DNA of 64,000 nt from contig NZ_AUHG01000011.1 of assembly GCF_000423065.1 (NCBI RefSeq), positions 310,001 to 374,000 of the forward strand, read 5' to 3'. Within the stretch, counting starts at the first letter, position 1, and each line of letters begins with the position of its first letter. The translations under genes and the position numbers were made by a program. The DNA comes from Christiangramia echinicola DSM 19838. Lineage in GTDB: Bacteria > Bacteroidota > Bacteroidia > Flavobacteriales > Flavobacteriaceae. The notes under the pieces are model-generated. The model saw nothing but the letters and a program-made list of their open reading frames with translations. It did not search any database and was not told the origin of the DNA. Shown here piece by piece: positions 1 to 9,516 of the stretch.

Positions 1-53
1 CTTTCACGTTGATAGATGGCCGCGTTGGTTAATTCCAGAACAGTTTGAGACAT
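1..53 (-). CDS. ftsE: Cell division ATP-binding protein FtsE, N-terminal fragment
   Basis: Only the first 17 codons lie in the window; the gene runs off the left edge. The reverse strand reads MSQTVLELTNAAIYQRE from an ATG at 53-51, which matches my recollection of the FtsE N-terminus in flavobacteria. FtsE is the cytoplasmic ATPase that works with the membrane protein FtsX and couples cell division to peptidoglycan hydrolase activation. The Walker motifs lie outside the window, so another ABC ATPase cannot be excluded. It diverges from the TPR gene at 301 and has its own -7 element at 177-184. Confidence 0.62.
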   Translation of the reverse strand, partial: MSQTVLELTNAAIYQRE

Positions 54-176
54 GAAATTTTGATTTGGTTTAAAATGCTGAATTATAAATCTTTCTAATT
101 TTAATCGGCAGTTCTTCAAGTTTATTGTTCAAACAATGATTGAAAGCCACCAATTAAAATACCTACTATGGGCTTT

Positions 177-184
177 CAAATATA
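177..184 (-). promoter_or_regulatory. -7 element of the ftsE promoter
   Basis: The reverse strand reads TATATTTG, an exact match to the Bacteroidota -7 consensus TAnnTTTG, 124 bases upstream of the ftsE ATG. No well-spaced -33 TTG was found, so this is a moderate call. Confidence 0.4.
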
Positions 185-269
185 CATTTTTCAAAAGGCC
201 ATCGCATACTTTTTTTTCCATTAACATAATTATAGAACTTTATCGACGTTATAGAAGCAAGCTTTAAAT

Positions 270-277
270 TATCTTTG
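270..277 (+). promoter_or_regulatory. -7 element of the TPR gene promoter
   Basis: TATCTTTG is an exact TAnnTTTG match 23 bases upstream of the ATG at 301. No clear -33 TTG is present. Together with the minus-strand element at 177-184 it defines a divergent promoter region of about 250 bases. Confidence 0.45.
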
Positions 278-300
278 AATTCCAATCTAAAACATCATAA

Positions 301-3300
301 ATGACACTTAGAAGTGCTTACCTGCTAGTCGTTTTTATATCTATCTCATTTTCTGCTGTTTGTCAGCAATCTGCCGCTTATACGCATGAGCTGGTGGACT
401 TTAATCGTGCTCTTGAATTGTATAATAATGAGCAATATCTGGCTGCCCAGAATCTCTTTGATGAGGTGAAGGATGAGACCGATGATGAAAAGATTAAAGG
501 AGACGCTGCTTATTACATAGCGAATGCAGCGGTGAGGATGAACCAGCCAGGAGCAGATAGATTAATGGAGAACTTCGTAACGAGGTATCCTACCAGTACA
601 AAAACCAATTCGGCTTACCTTGATGTAGCCGATTACTATTTCCAAACCGGGAAATATGCTTTATCCAGAAGATGGTACGATCGTGTGGACGAAAAAGCCA
701 TGAGCAAGAAGGATCGAGAACGTTATTATTTCAATAACGGTTATGCATATTTCAGGTCTAATAACTTCGAAGAGGCGCAAACTTATTTCAACAGGGTTCG
801 AGATTCTAAAGAATATGGTTCTCAGGCCAAATATTACCTTGGTTATATTGCCTACGAAGGAGATGATTATGAAGAGGCTAACGAATATTTTGAGGAAGTA
901 AAGGGTAATGATAGATACTCTGAAGATCTTTCTTATTTCCAGGCAGATATGAATTTCAAACTTGGGAATTTTGAAAAGGCTATAGAGCAAGGCCTGGAAC
1001 AATTGCCAAATGCTAATCGCCAGGAAATTCCTCAGCTGAACAAGATCATAGGGGAGAGTTATTTCAACCTGGAACAATATGAAGAAGCGATTCCTTATTT
1101 AAAAGGATATAATGGTTTACGTGGAAAATGGAATAATACAGATTATTACCAATTAGGGTATGCCTATTATAAGCAGGGGAATTATGAAGCGGCCATCAAT
1201 GAATTTAATAAGATTGTTGACGGTAAAAATGCGATAGCTCAAAATGCCTATTATCACCTGGCACAATCTTACCTGGAATCAGGTCAGAAGCAACAAGCGT
1301 TGAATGCATTTAAGAATGCCAGTGAAATGGAATTCGATGCGAAGATACAGGAAGATGCCTTGTTTAATTATGCAAAACTGAGCTACGAGATCGGGAACTC
1401 TTATGAAAGTCCGTCGCAGGTTTTGATCAATTATCTCAATAAATATCCAGATTCTGAAAATAAGGCTGCAATGGAAAGTCTTTTGATAGACTCCTTCATT
1501 ACTTCCAAGAACTATGAAGAGGCGATGAGATTGCTGGAGAATAATAGAAATTTCAGCGATAAACAGGCGTATCAAAAGGTAGCTTATTATTATGGATTAG
1601 AACTTTTTGAAGAAGGAGATTATGAAGCCGCGATCAAGAATTTCGATAAAGCATTGAAAGAACCTCGTGACCAGGACATCACTGCTAAAGCTACATTCTG
1701 GAAGGCAGAAAGCGAATACAGCATCAATAGAATGGAAGACGCGATCCTGGGCTACCGCGAATTTAAAGGAATGAGCGCGGCTAAAGGAACAGATGAATAT
1801 GCAGATCTTGATTATAATATTGGTTATGCTTATTTCAAAAAGAACGATTATTCACAGGCGGTAAATTATTTCAAATCTTATACTTCAAGCGCTAATGCCG
1901 AAGGTGCTAAAAAGAACGATGCATTACTAAGGCTAGGGGATACTTACTATGTGACCAGTCAGTACTGGCCAGCTATGGAGGCTTATCAAAAAGCTATAGA
2001 TAATGGAGTAAGTAATGCAGATTATGCAGCTTTTCAAAAAGCGATCAGTTACGGTTTCGTAGATAGAAACGACACTAAGATCGAAGAGCTTAATAGTTTC
2101 ACCAACAAATACCCTCGTTCACCATATCGCGATGATGCTATGTATGAGTTAGGTAATACCTATGTGGCGGCAAATAAAATCGATCAGGGAATACAGTCTT
2201 ATAACAGGTTGATAAGAGATGTTCCTCAAAGTGCATTGGTTCCAAAAGCGATGTTGAGACAGGGACTTATTTATTATAATAACAATGAAGGAAATAAGGC
2301 GCTGGAAAGATTAAGGAAAGTAGTTGCTGAATATCCTAATACCCCTGAAGCAAAACAGGCGGTTTCTACGGCCAGAAACGTATATGTTGATCTTGGAAGA
2401 ACAGATGAATATGCCAGTTGGGTAAGAAATATAGACTTCGTGGAAGTGAGTGATGCAGATCTTGATAACACGACTTACGAAGCTGCAGAAAATCAGTATC
2501 TGAATAATAATACTGATAAGGCCATCGCTAATTTCGAAAAGTATATTCAGAATTTCCCTAACGGGATCCACTCTATAAATGCCAATTTCTACCTGGCCCA
2601 ATTGTATTATAGAAATGGGAATGTAGACAGGTCAATTTCAAATTACAGGTATGTGACTTCGAAGCCTAAGAATGAATTTAGCGAACAGGCTTTAGCCAGG
2701 TTATCTCAGATCTATTTAGAGAAGAAGGATTACACTCAGGCACTGCCACTACTCGAAAAATTAGAAATTCAGGCAGATAATGAACAGAATGTAGTATTCG
2801 CTCAGCAAAACCTGATGAAGTCTTATTATGAAACAGGAAACTTCGCTAAGGCAAATGCGTATGCTGAAAAGGTGTTGAATAATGCAAGTGCAGAAACCGA
2901 GGCAAGAAATGATGCCAGAATTATGGTAGCGAGGGCTGCGATAAGATCTGGAAACGACAATAAAGCAAGATCAGCTTACAAAGAAGTTCAGAAAACTGCT
3001 ACCGGAGAACTTGGAGCAGAGGCACTTTACTATGATGCTTATTTTAAACATAAGGATGGTAACCATGAAGCCTCAAATGCTGCGGTCCAGATTCTTGCTA
3101 AAGATTTTGCCGGATATAAATTATGGGGAGCAAAAGGTCTGGTCCTTATGGCCAAAAACTTCTATGCTTTAAATGATGCCTACCAGGCGACTTATATCCT
3201 TGAGAATGTGACCAAAAACTTTCAGAAATATCCTGAAGTTGTAAAAGAAGCCCAGGCTGAATTAGCCAAAATCAAAGCCCAGGAAGCAAAGACAAACTCT

Positions 3301-3321
3301 TCCGTAGAAACAAATAACTAA
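301..3321 (+). CDS. Large exported tetratricopeptide-repeat protein
   Basis: The protein has 1006 residues. It opens with a hydrophobic signal peptide (about residues 1-21, ending near SAVCQ) and is otherwise almost entirely helical repeats. The TPR-type pattern, with aromatic/Gly/Ala positions such as YYxxGYAYxxxxNYxxA, recurs from about residue 35 to 980. The tail (about 985-1006) is Lys/Ala/Glu/Asn-rich. TPR arrays of this size are protein-protein scaffolds, and the signal peptide places this one in the periplasm or at the inner face of the outer membrane. The next gene, 26 bases downstream on the same strand, encodes an outer-membrane barrel, so the two probably form one unit. The ATG at 301 is the only start that leaves the signal peptide intact. 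The specific function is unknown. Confidence 0.85.
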   Translation: MTLRSAYLLVVFISISFSAVCQQSAAYTHELVDFNRALELYNNEQYLAAQNLFDEVKDETDDEKIKGDAAYYIANAAVRMNQPGADRLMENFVTRYPTSTKTNSAYLDVADYYFQTGKYALSRRWYDRVDEKAMSKKDRERYYFNNGYAYFRSNNFEEAQTYFNRVRDSKEYGSQAKYYLGYIAYEGDDYEEANEYFEEVKGNDRYSEDLSYFQADMNFKLGNFEKAIEQGLEQLPNANRQEIPQLNKIIGESYFNLEQYEEAIPYLKGYNGLRGKWNNTDYYQLGYAYYKQGNYEAAINEFNKIVDGKNAIAQNAYYHLAQSYLESGQKQQALNAFKNASEMEFDAKIQEDALFNYAKLSYEIGNSYESPSQVLINYLNKYPDSENKAAMESLLIDSFITSKNYEEAMRLLENNRNFSDKQAYQKVAYYYGLELFEEGDYEAAIKNFDKALKEPRDQDITAKATFWKAESEYSINRMEDAILGYREFKGMSAAKGTDEYADLDYNIGYAYFKKNDYSQAVNYFKSYTSSANAEGAKKNDALLRLGDTYYVTSQYWPAMEAYQKAIDNGVSNADYAAFQKAISYGFVDRNDTKIEELNSFTNKYPRSPYRDDAMYELGNTYVAANKIDQGIQSYNRLIRDVPQSALVPKAMLRQGLIYYNNNEGNKALERLRKVVAEYPNTPEAKQAVSTARNVYVDLGRTDEYASWVRNIDFVEVSDADLDNTTYEAAENQYLNNNTDKAIANFEKYIQNFPNGIHSINANFYLAQLYYRNGNVDRSISNYRYVTSKPKNEFSEQALARLSQIYLEKKDYTQALPLLEKLEIQADNEQNVVFAQQNLMKSYYETGNFAKANAYAEKVLNNASAETEARNDARIMVARAAIRSGNDNKARSAYKEVQKTATGELGAEALYYDAYFKHKDGNHEASNAAVQILAKDFAGYKLWGAKGLVLMAKNFYALNDAYQATYILENVTKNFQKYPEVVKEAQAELAKIKAQEAKTNSSVETNN

Positions 3322-3347
3322 ACTTAATCTAATAGATTCACTGCTAT

Positions 3348-5072
3348 ATGCGATTTAAAGCAATCAAGAAAAGTCTGTTTTGTAGTCTGTTCATATTTAG
3401 TGGGGTCCTTTATGCCCAGGATCCTATCGGGAGCGAAAAGGTAACTGTTGTAAAACCTTATACTCCGTCTGTGAGAGACGCGAACAAAATAAGAGAAACT
3501 CCAAACCGGAATGATTCTGTAAGTCTTCAGAAGAAGCAGGTGCAATATTCCATTTTTTCGGTTCCGGTGGCTTCAACTTTTACCCCGGCAAAGGGTAGAG
3601 CTACAACTGTTGAAAGAGTAAGACCTCCTAAGGTATATGATAATTATGCCACGCTTGGTTTCGGTAATTACTCTAATGTACTGGCTGAATTCTATTCTAA
3701 TATGGAGATAGACCGAAGTAGTAATTTCGGAATTTTTCTCACTCATAACTCGTCCCAGGGAGGAATTGAAGAGGTTCGTCTGGACGACAAATTTTATGAT
3801 ACAGAGCTTAACCTGAATTATAATACCAGAAATCGTGACCTTTCCTGGATAGCCGAGGTAGGTGGAGAACACCAGCTTTTTAACTGGTATGGTCTGCCGG
3901 AAACCGCCAGTGTAACCGATCAGGAACTTGTAGATCTGGATCCCGCACAAAACTATTATTCTGTGTACCTGGGGAGTGAAATAGAATTATACGATTCATT
4001 TTTCAATAGCGCCAAGGCACGTTTTCGCCATTCAGGAGACTCGTATAGTACTGCTGAAAACCACTTTAACGCGGAAGGTTTATTCGAGATCGAGATCGCA
4101 GAAGAACTTATTTCAACAAAGATCGGGGCAGATATAGTAAATGGTGTTTTTGACAGGATGTATGATTCTGTTATAGGTTACGATTATACTTATATGAACT
4201 TTAACGCGGCTCCAAGTCTTCTAATTTTAAGAGATGACTTAAGTATAAATCTTGGGGTGAACTTTGTTTATGGAATGGACGTAGAAAACAGTGACGGAAG
4301 TTTCTATATATACCCACAGGTATCTGCCAGCTATAGATTAGCAGGGGATTACTTTACAGCCTATGCTGGGGTAGATGGAGACTTGCAGCAGAATACTTAT
4401 TATAACTTTCATCAGCAAAATCCATATGTATCACCAACCTTGATGATTCAGCCTACAGATAATGCATACAAAGGTTATCTGGGAGGAAAGGGGAAGCTTA
4501 GCAATGCCGTTTCTTATAATGCCAGAGCTAGCTATCAGTCTGAAGTGAATAAGCCTTTATTCCGAAGAAATTATGAAGCCTCGACCTTAGATGGGGAGCC
4601 TTACACTTACGGGAATAGTTTCGAAGTCGTTTATGATGATGTAAAGACCCTATCTTTTTATGCTGAATTGAATGTAGATGTAAACAGAAATTTCAGGTTA
4701 GGAATAAACGGTGAGTTCTTTGATTATAGTACAGATGTTCAGGCTGAAGCCTGGAACCTGCCTACCATGAAAGCCAGTCTTAATGCCGATTATCAGATCA
4801 CTGAAAAATGGTATACCGGGGCAAACTTATTCTACGTTGGAGAGAGAAAAGATGAGAACAGATCTATCAGTTTAGTTTTTGAAGACCCTATCGTAACACT
4901 AGATAGCTATTTTGATGCCAATGCTCATTTAGGATACAGGTTCAATGACCGTCTATCTGCTTTTGTAAAAGGAAGCAACCTACTGGATAATAATTATCAG
5001 AAATGGATGGATTATGATGTTCAGGGAATTCAGGTACTTGCCGGAGCAACCTATAAATTCGATTGGGATTAA
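3348..5072 (+). CDS. TonB-receptor-like outer-membrane beta-barrel protein
   Basis: The protein has 574 residues. A signal peptide ends near LYAQ (residue 24), followed by about 70 residues rich in charge and Pro that include VVKPYTPSVRDANKIRE. The rest is alternating aromatic/polar beta strands typical of an outer-membrane barrel. The last strands (RLSAFVKGSNLLDNNYQKW...) match the C-terminal signature of TonB-dependent receptors. It is shorter than normal receptors (700-1000 residues) and I see no clear plug domain, so it may be a plugless barrel rather than a transporter. It follows the 1006-residue TPR protein by 26 bases and is probably co-transcribed with it. The substrate is unknown. 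Confidence 0.75.
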   Translation: MRFKAIKKSLFCSLFIFSGVLYAQDPIGSEKVTVVKPYTPSVRDANKIRETPNRNDSVSLQKKQVQYSIFSVPVASTFTPAKGRATTVERVRPPKVYDNYATLGFGNYSNVLAEFYSNMEIDRSSNFGIFLTHNSSQGGIEEVRLDDKFYDTELNLNYNTRNRDLSWIAEVGGEHQLFNWYGLPETASVTDQELVDLDPAQNYYSVYLGSEIELYDSFFNSAKARFRHSGDSYSTAENHFNAEGLFEIEIAEELISTKIGADIVNGVFDRMYDSVIGYDYTYMNFNAAPSLLILRDDLSINLGVNFVYGMDVENSDGSFYIYPQVSASYRLAGDYFTAYAGVDGDLQQNTYYNFHQQNPYVSPTLMIQPTDNAYKGYLGGKGKLSNAVSYNARASYQSEVNKPLFRRNYEASTLDGEPYTYGNSFEVVYDDVKTLSFYAELNVDVNRNFRLGINGEFFDYSTDVQAEAWNLPTMKASLNADYQITEKWYTGANLFYVGERKDENRSISLVFEDPIVTLDSYFDANAHLGYRFNDRLSAFVKGSNLLDNNYQKWMDYDVQGIQVLAGATYKFDWD

Positions 5073-5094
5073 TTTCCAGCATCCTTAAAAATAT

Positions 5095-5121
5095 AAGCCC
5101 TCTGCAAAGAGGGCTTATTTT
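5095..5121 (+). terminator. Rho-independent terminator after the barrel gene
   Basis: Perfect 9-bp stem AAGCCCTCT / AGAGGGCTT with a GCAA loop and a T-rich tail. It lies between convergent genes and probably serves both. Confidence 0.8.
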
Positions 5122-5150
5122 ATGTCTTGTTTTTAAGAAGGTCAAGGTAT

Positions 5151-6518
5151 TTAATTCGCTAATTCTGAAACTTTTATAGTTTTACTCCCAGATACCACAG
5201 TATTAATAGATCCAAGATTTTCAATATTTTCCATCGGGTTATCTGAAAGTATAATTAAATCTGCCACTCTTCCTTTTTCCACCCTTACGAATGAATTGTG
5301 AAGATCAAAAAATCTCGGCCCGTTCCTTATTGATGTAAGCAATGCTTCCTGAGTATTCAACCCCGCATCTACTAAAGCTTTAAGTTCCTGATGTAATGAT
5401 TCGCCCGGATAAATAAAGGAATTATAGGGTCCGCAATCTGATCCCGCCAAAATTCTTATTCCATGATTGTACATGGGTCTTATCATCTTCTTAAAAACTT
5501 CTTCTGTGTGATCACGCATGCTGGTACCGGATTCTTTTGCGCGTTTGGCAGACATAATTCTGCCCTGGTAAGTTTCCTGTATTCCCGGACCTATGAACTG
5601 AAGTAATTCATCCTTACTGTGGTCTTCATCCGCGAGATTCTCCAATACTTTGCCAATATAAAGCGTGGGAGTAACATAAAATTCCGATTCGGAAAGTTCA
5701 TCAAAGACAAGTTCTGCAATAGAATCATTGTAAGTTTTTGCCAGCGGCACGATCATAGCGTAGCCGGACTCAGCTTTTTCGATACTGTCTTTTTTAGCTG
5801 AAGCTGCTTTCATAACATAGTACAAATGTTCCGTTCCATCCAGTCCAAATTTCACGGCTTCAGTCACATCTGCAGTCATTGGCATATGCCCCGTTACTTT
5901 CAGGTTTCTCTTTTCAGCTTCCCTGATGATTTCGTAATAGATCTCTTTGGTAATACTTCCGTCATAAATTTTAATGTAATCTGCATTCATTTTTTTGAGT
6001 GAATCCAGTGCCGTTTGAACGTCATCTTCAGAAGTGACAGAAATGGATCCCGGCCATGCCGGATCTTCCCCATCCAGTTTTGGACCGGAAGAAAAAATTC
6101 GCGGACCAGTAATTTCTCCATTCTCAATTTCACTTTTCCATTTGAATACCTCTTCGCTAATATCCCCACCCGCATCACGAACGGTAGTGATACCATATTT
6201 CAGAAATAAAGGCAGCAAATTCTTATTTTCAGATGCCAGGGTATCGCCTCCTCTAAAGTGTACATGGTTATCCCAAAGACCAGGCATTACAAATCCGCCT
6301 TTGGCGTCATAGGTTTCCCTTGCGATAAAGTCATCGCTATCGCGCATGGTTTTTACCGCTACGATCGTATCATTGCGTATTGCGACAAACCTGTTCACCC
6401 ATTTTTTGTTCTGCTCAATATCAAGTACAGTGGCATTTGTAATTAATAGGTCTACGTTTTCAGGCTCACTATTGCAGGAGATCAAGGTGATGAGAAACAG
6501 GAAAAAGAGTTTTTTCAT
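5151..6518 (-). CDS. Lipoprotein amidohydrolase (imidazolonepropionase-like)
   Basis: The protein has 455 residues and a lipoprotein signal (lipobox LISC, Cys15), so it is exported and membrane-anchored. It has the amidohydrolase-superfamily TIM-barrel layout. The first metal-binding pair His-x-His is at residues 85 and 87 (DNHVH). A Lys in DYIKIYDG may be the carboxylated bridging ligand. Later come His in VTGHMP, His in GTEHL and Asp in AGSDCGP. The C-terminal end returns to the small beta domain that carries the urease-like N-terminal segment. Related exported enzymes are metal-dependent hydrolases or dipeptidases (prolidase-like), but the substrate cannot be read from sequence. It is a single gene, convergent with the barrel gene. 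Confidence 0.85.
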   Translation of the reverse strand: MKKLFFLFLITLISCNSEPENVDLLITNATVLDIEQNKKWVNRFVAIRNDTIVAVKTMRDSDDFIARETYDAKGGFVMPGLWDNHVHFRGGDTLASENKNLLPLFLKYGITTVRDAGGDISEEVFKWKSEIENGEITGPRIFSSGPKLDGEDPAWPGSISVTSEDDVQTALDSLKKMNADYIKIYDGSITKEIYYEIIREAEKRNLKVTGHMPMTADVTEAVKFGLDGTEHLYYVMKAASAKKDSIEKAESGYAMIVPLAKTYNDSIAELVFDELSESEFYVTPTLYIGKVLENLADEDHSKDELLQFIGPGIQETYQGRIMSAKRAKESGTSMRDHTEEVFKKMIRPMYNHGIRILAGSDCGPYNSFIYPGESLHQELKALVDAGLNTQEALLTSIRNGPRFFDLHNSFVRVEKGRVADLIILSDNPMENIENLGSINTVVSGSKTIKVSELAN

Positions 6519-6739
6519 AAAAATTGCAATTTTTAGTTGGTCGTTTGCTTGAACCTATACAATATAACTATAATTATAAAAGTTCTGGAAATAATATAAA
6601 AGATGCGGTACCATAGGATATTTCTTAAAATCCACGAATATGATCTGTTATTCTGAATTAACTGCCGGTCATAGATAATATCAAAGGTATTTTTCTAATC
6701 CGAAGAAAAATCGGAATTTGAGGCTCTAAAATTTGATAT

Positions 6740-8371
6740 ATGAAAAGAATAGCTATGCTGCTTGTCTTGAGTTTGTTGATCACCTCCTGTGGTGGCAATA
6801 AAGAACAGGTCGATCTTATTGTTTATAACGCTAATGTCTATACTGTTGATGACCAGTTCGGAAAAGTTGAGGCCTTCGTAGTAAAAGATGGAAAATTTCT
6901 GGAAGTAGGAACATCTCAGGATATTCAGGATAAATATGAATCTAAAGAAAGTATAGATGCAGAAGGTAAGGCGGTATACCCGGGATTTATAGATGGTCAT
7001 GCCCATTTTTACGGCCTTGGAATGCAACAACAGCGTGTTGATCTTACCGGGACTAAAAGTTTTGATGAGGTAGTTGTTAGAATAGTGGAATTTCAACAGA
7101 ATAACGGTGTGGACTTTATCGTAGGTAGAGGATGGGATCAGAACGATTGGGAAGAAAAGGAATTTCCAGTAAAAGATACGCTAGACAGATTATTCCCAGA
7201 TACGCCAGTGGCGGTAACTAGGATAGATGGCCATGCCATGCTAGTAAATCAGGCTGCTTTAGATAAAGCAAATATTAATACCGAAACCAAATTTCAAGGT
7301 GGGGATATCGAACAGAAAAATGGAAAATTAACCGGTATCCTCGTGGATAATCCTATGTTGCTTATAGAAAAGATCACAGATGAAACAAATCGAAATACCA
7401 AGGTAGAGTCATTGATGGATGCTCAGGATATTTGTTTTAGCTATGGTCTAACCACCGTAGTAGATGCCGGTATAGATAGAGAGATTATTGAGATGATTGA
7501 TAGTTTGAATAAATCAGATAAATTAAAGATCAGGCTGTATGCAATGATCTCAAATACTAAAGAAAACCTGGATTATTACCTGGATAAGAAACCTTATAAA
7601 ACCGATAGATTAAATGTACGATCAGTAAAGTTCTATGGCGACGGAGCTTTGGGATCTCGAGGTGCAGCTTTAAAAGAAGAGTATTCAGATAGGTCAGGTC
7701 ATTTTGGAGCCTTACTTTCTCCGGTTTCAGAATTCAAGAAAACAGCTGAGCGTATCGCAAAGTCTGAATATCAAATGAACACGCATGCCATTGGAGATTC
7801 TGCCAACTATCTGGTGCTTAAAACCTATGATTCTTTATTAGGTAAAGGGGACGGGCGTCGCTGGCGAGTAGAACATTCACAGGTAATATCGCCTGAAGAT
7901 TTTAAGTATTTCAGTAAAAATATAATACCATCTGTTCAGCCAACTCATGCTACCAGCGATATGTATTGGGCTGAAGACAGATTGGGTGCAGATAGAGTAA
8001 AAGGTGCCTATGCCTTCAAAAAATTACTGGATCAGGCTGGTGTGGTTGCTTTGGGAACCGATTTTCCTGTAGAACAGGTAAATCCATTCCTTACATTTTA
8101 TGCCGCGGTAGATCGTCAGGATACAGAGAACTATCCTGAAGACGGCTTTATGAAAGATCAGGCATTAAGTAGAGAAGAGACTTTAAAAGGAATGACGATC
8201 TGGGCAGCTTATGCAAATTTTGAAGAAAATGAAAAAGGAAGTATAGAAGCAGGGAAATTTGCAGATTTTGTAATGCTAGATCGTGATATAATGGAAGTAG
8301 AAATTGATAGTGTGCCAGAAACAAAGGTGATCTCAACTTTTGTAAACGGTGAGCAGGTCTATAAAAATTAA
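6740..8371 (+). CDS. Lipoprotein amidohydrolase, YtcJ-like (amidohydrolase family 3)
   Basis: The protein has 543 residues and a lipoprotein signal with lipobox ITSC (Cys17). The metal-binding GHAH motif is at residues 86-89 in FIDGHAHFYG. Other family signatures are visible: WDQNDW, the HAMLVNQAAL segment, FYGDGALGSRGAAL, NTHAIGD, WRVEHSQ and ALGTDFPVE. This is the YtcJ/NfdA-type metal-dependent hydrolase family, often annotated as N-substituted formamide deformylase-like, with broad or unknown substrates. It is divergent from the other lipoprotein amidohydrolase (5151-6518), separated by 221 bases. They are not recent duplicates because they belong to different amidohydrolase families. Confidence 0.85.
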   Translation: MKRIAMLLVLSLLITSCGGNKEQVDLIVYNANVYTVDDQFGKVEAFVVKDGKFLEVGTSQDIQDKYESKESIDAEGKAVYPGFIDGHAHFYGLGMQQQRVDLTGTKSFDEVVVRIVEFQQNNGVDFIVGRGWDQNDWEEKEFPVKDTLDRLFPDTPVAVTRIDGHAMLVNQAALDKANINTETKFQGGDIEQKNGKLTGILVDNPMLLIEKITDETNRNTKVESLMDAQDICFSYGLTTVVDAGIDREIIEMIDSLNKSDKLKIRLYAMISNTKENLDYYLDKKPYKTDRLNVRSVKFYGDGALGSRGAALKEEYSDRSGHFGALLSPVSEFKKTAERIAKSEYQMNTHAIGDSANYLVLKTYDSLLGKGDGRRWRVEHSQVISPEDFKYFSKNIIPSVQPTHATSDMYWAEDRLGADRVKGAYAFKKLLDQAGVVALGTDFPVEQVNPFLTFYAAVDRQDTENYPEDGFMKDQALSREETLKGMTIWAAYANFEENEKGSIEAGKFADFVMLDRDIMEVEIDSVPETKVISTFVNGEQVYKN

Positions 8372-8377
8372 TCTGGG

Positions 8378-8385
8378 TATCTTTG
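8378..8385 (+). promoter_or_regulatory. -7 element for the cyclophilin-FKBP gene
   Basis: TATCTTTG is an exact TAnnTTTG match ending 22 bases before the ATG at 8408. No convincing -33 was seen. It would let this gene be expressed independently of the amidohydrolase upstream. Confidence 0.45.
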
Positions 8386-8407
8386 CACCTGATCAAAAAA
8401 AATAAAA

Positions 8408-9340
8408 ATGAACGACGGATTATATGCAAAATTCCATACCTCTAAAGGAGAGATTTTGGTAGCATTGGAATACGAAAAAACTCCCGGAACAGTAGGTAAC
8501 TTTGTTGGCCTGGCAGAAGGGAAAATAGAAAACGAACCAAAAGCGGCTGGTGAACCATATTACGACGGATTAAAATTTCACCGTGTAATTCCAGATTTCA
8601 TGGTGCAGGGTGGAGATCCTCAGGGAACCGGTGCTGGTGGACCTGGGTATCAGTTTGAAGACGAAATTCATCCTGAACTTAAACACGATGCTCCCGGTAA
8701 ACTTTCTATGGCCAATGCTGGTCCTGGAACTAACGGTAGTCAGTTTTTTATCACACACGTTGAAACTCCATGGTTAGACGGTAAACATACTGTTTTTGGA
8801 AATGTAGTAGAAGGTCAGGAAGTAGTAGATAAGATTCAGCAGGGTGATAAACTTGAAAAAGTGGAGATCGTTCGTGAAGGAAGCGATGCTGAAAATTTTG
8901 ATGCTGCTAAAGCTTTTCAGGATTTCAATTCTGAAAAGGAAAAAAGAGAGGAAGAGGCGAAAAAGAAAGCTGAAGCTGAATTAGATAAGCTTGCCACAGG
9001 CTTTGAAAAAACAGAAAGCGGTCTTCGTTACCAGATCATTAATAAAGGTGATGGTGTACAGGCTGAAAAAGGCAAGAATGTATCTGTGCATTATAAAGGT
9101 CAGCTTGCAGATGGGACTGTTTTCGATTCTTCATATAAAAGAAACAAGCCCTTAGAATTTCCAGTTGGAGTTGGTCATGTGATCCCGGGATGGGATGAAG
9201 GTATCCAGTTACTTCAGGTTGGAGATAAGGCAAGAATGGTAATTCCATCTCATTTAGGATATGGTGAAAGAGGAGCTGGTGGAGTGATTCCTCCAAATGC
9301 CGTTCTTATTTTCGATGTTGAATTAATGGATGTGAAATAA
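8408..9340 (+). CDS. Cyclophilin-FKBP fusion peptidyl-prolyl isomerase
   Basis: The protein has 310 residues and two unrelated proline-isomerase folds. Residues about 1-155 form a cyclophilin domain ([37 protein letters not shown]). A charged Lys/Glu linker runs about 165-195. Residues about 200-310 form an FKBP domain ([36 protein letters not shown], and [13 protein letters not shown]). There is no signal peptide, so it probably acts in the cytoplasm as a folding helper. Combined domains of this kind are known in Bacteroidota. The ATG at 8408 gives a complete cyclophilin N-terminus. Confidence 0.93.
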   Translation: MNDGLYAKFHTSKGEILVALEYEKTPGTVGNFVGLAEGKIENEPKAAGEPYYDGLKFHRVIPDFMVQGGDPQGTGAGGPGYQFEDEIHPELKHDAPGKLSMANAGPGTNGSQFFITHVETPWLDGKHTVFGNVVEGQEVVDKIQQGDKLEKVEIVREGSDAENFDAAKAFQDFNSEKEKREEEAKKKAEAELDKLATGFEKTESGLRYQIINKGDGVQAEKGKNVSVHYKGQLADGTVFDSSYKRNKPLEFPVGVGHVIPGWDEGIQLLQVGDKARMVIPSHLGYGERGAGGVIPPNAVLIFDVELMDVK

Positions 9341-9475
9341 TCGGCATTAATTATAAAATATTCCTTATCCTGAAATTGTATCATGCTCTCAAAAGCAATT
9401 TGAGCAGATGTTGAAATATGTTCAGCATGATGATGTTGAGTAAGTTTCATAAGAGAACTGTTATAATATAATGAT

Positions 9476-9503
9476 AAAACGCGCTGAATGTTCAGCGCGT
9501 TTT
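9476..9503 (+). terminator. Rho-independent terminator downstream of the isomerase gene
   Basis: 13-bp stem AAAACGCGCTGAA / TTCAGCGCGTTTT with a 2-base loop and a run of T. It sits 13 bases before the next start codon at 9517, so that gene is probably transcribed from within or past this hairpin. Confidence 0.85.
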
Positions 9504-9516
9504 TTTAATTTTAGGA

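Noticed and set aside
5151-8371. Two amidohydrolase lipoproteins as a gene duplication
   Set aside because: They belong to different amidohydrolase families with different motif sets and lengths, so they are not recent copies.
9341-9475. Possible small RNA or minus-strand gene between the isomerase and BstA-like genes
   Set aside because: The only open frame is a weak reverse reading into the isomerase gene, and no structured RNA element was recognised.
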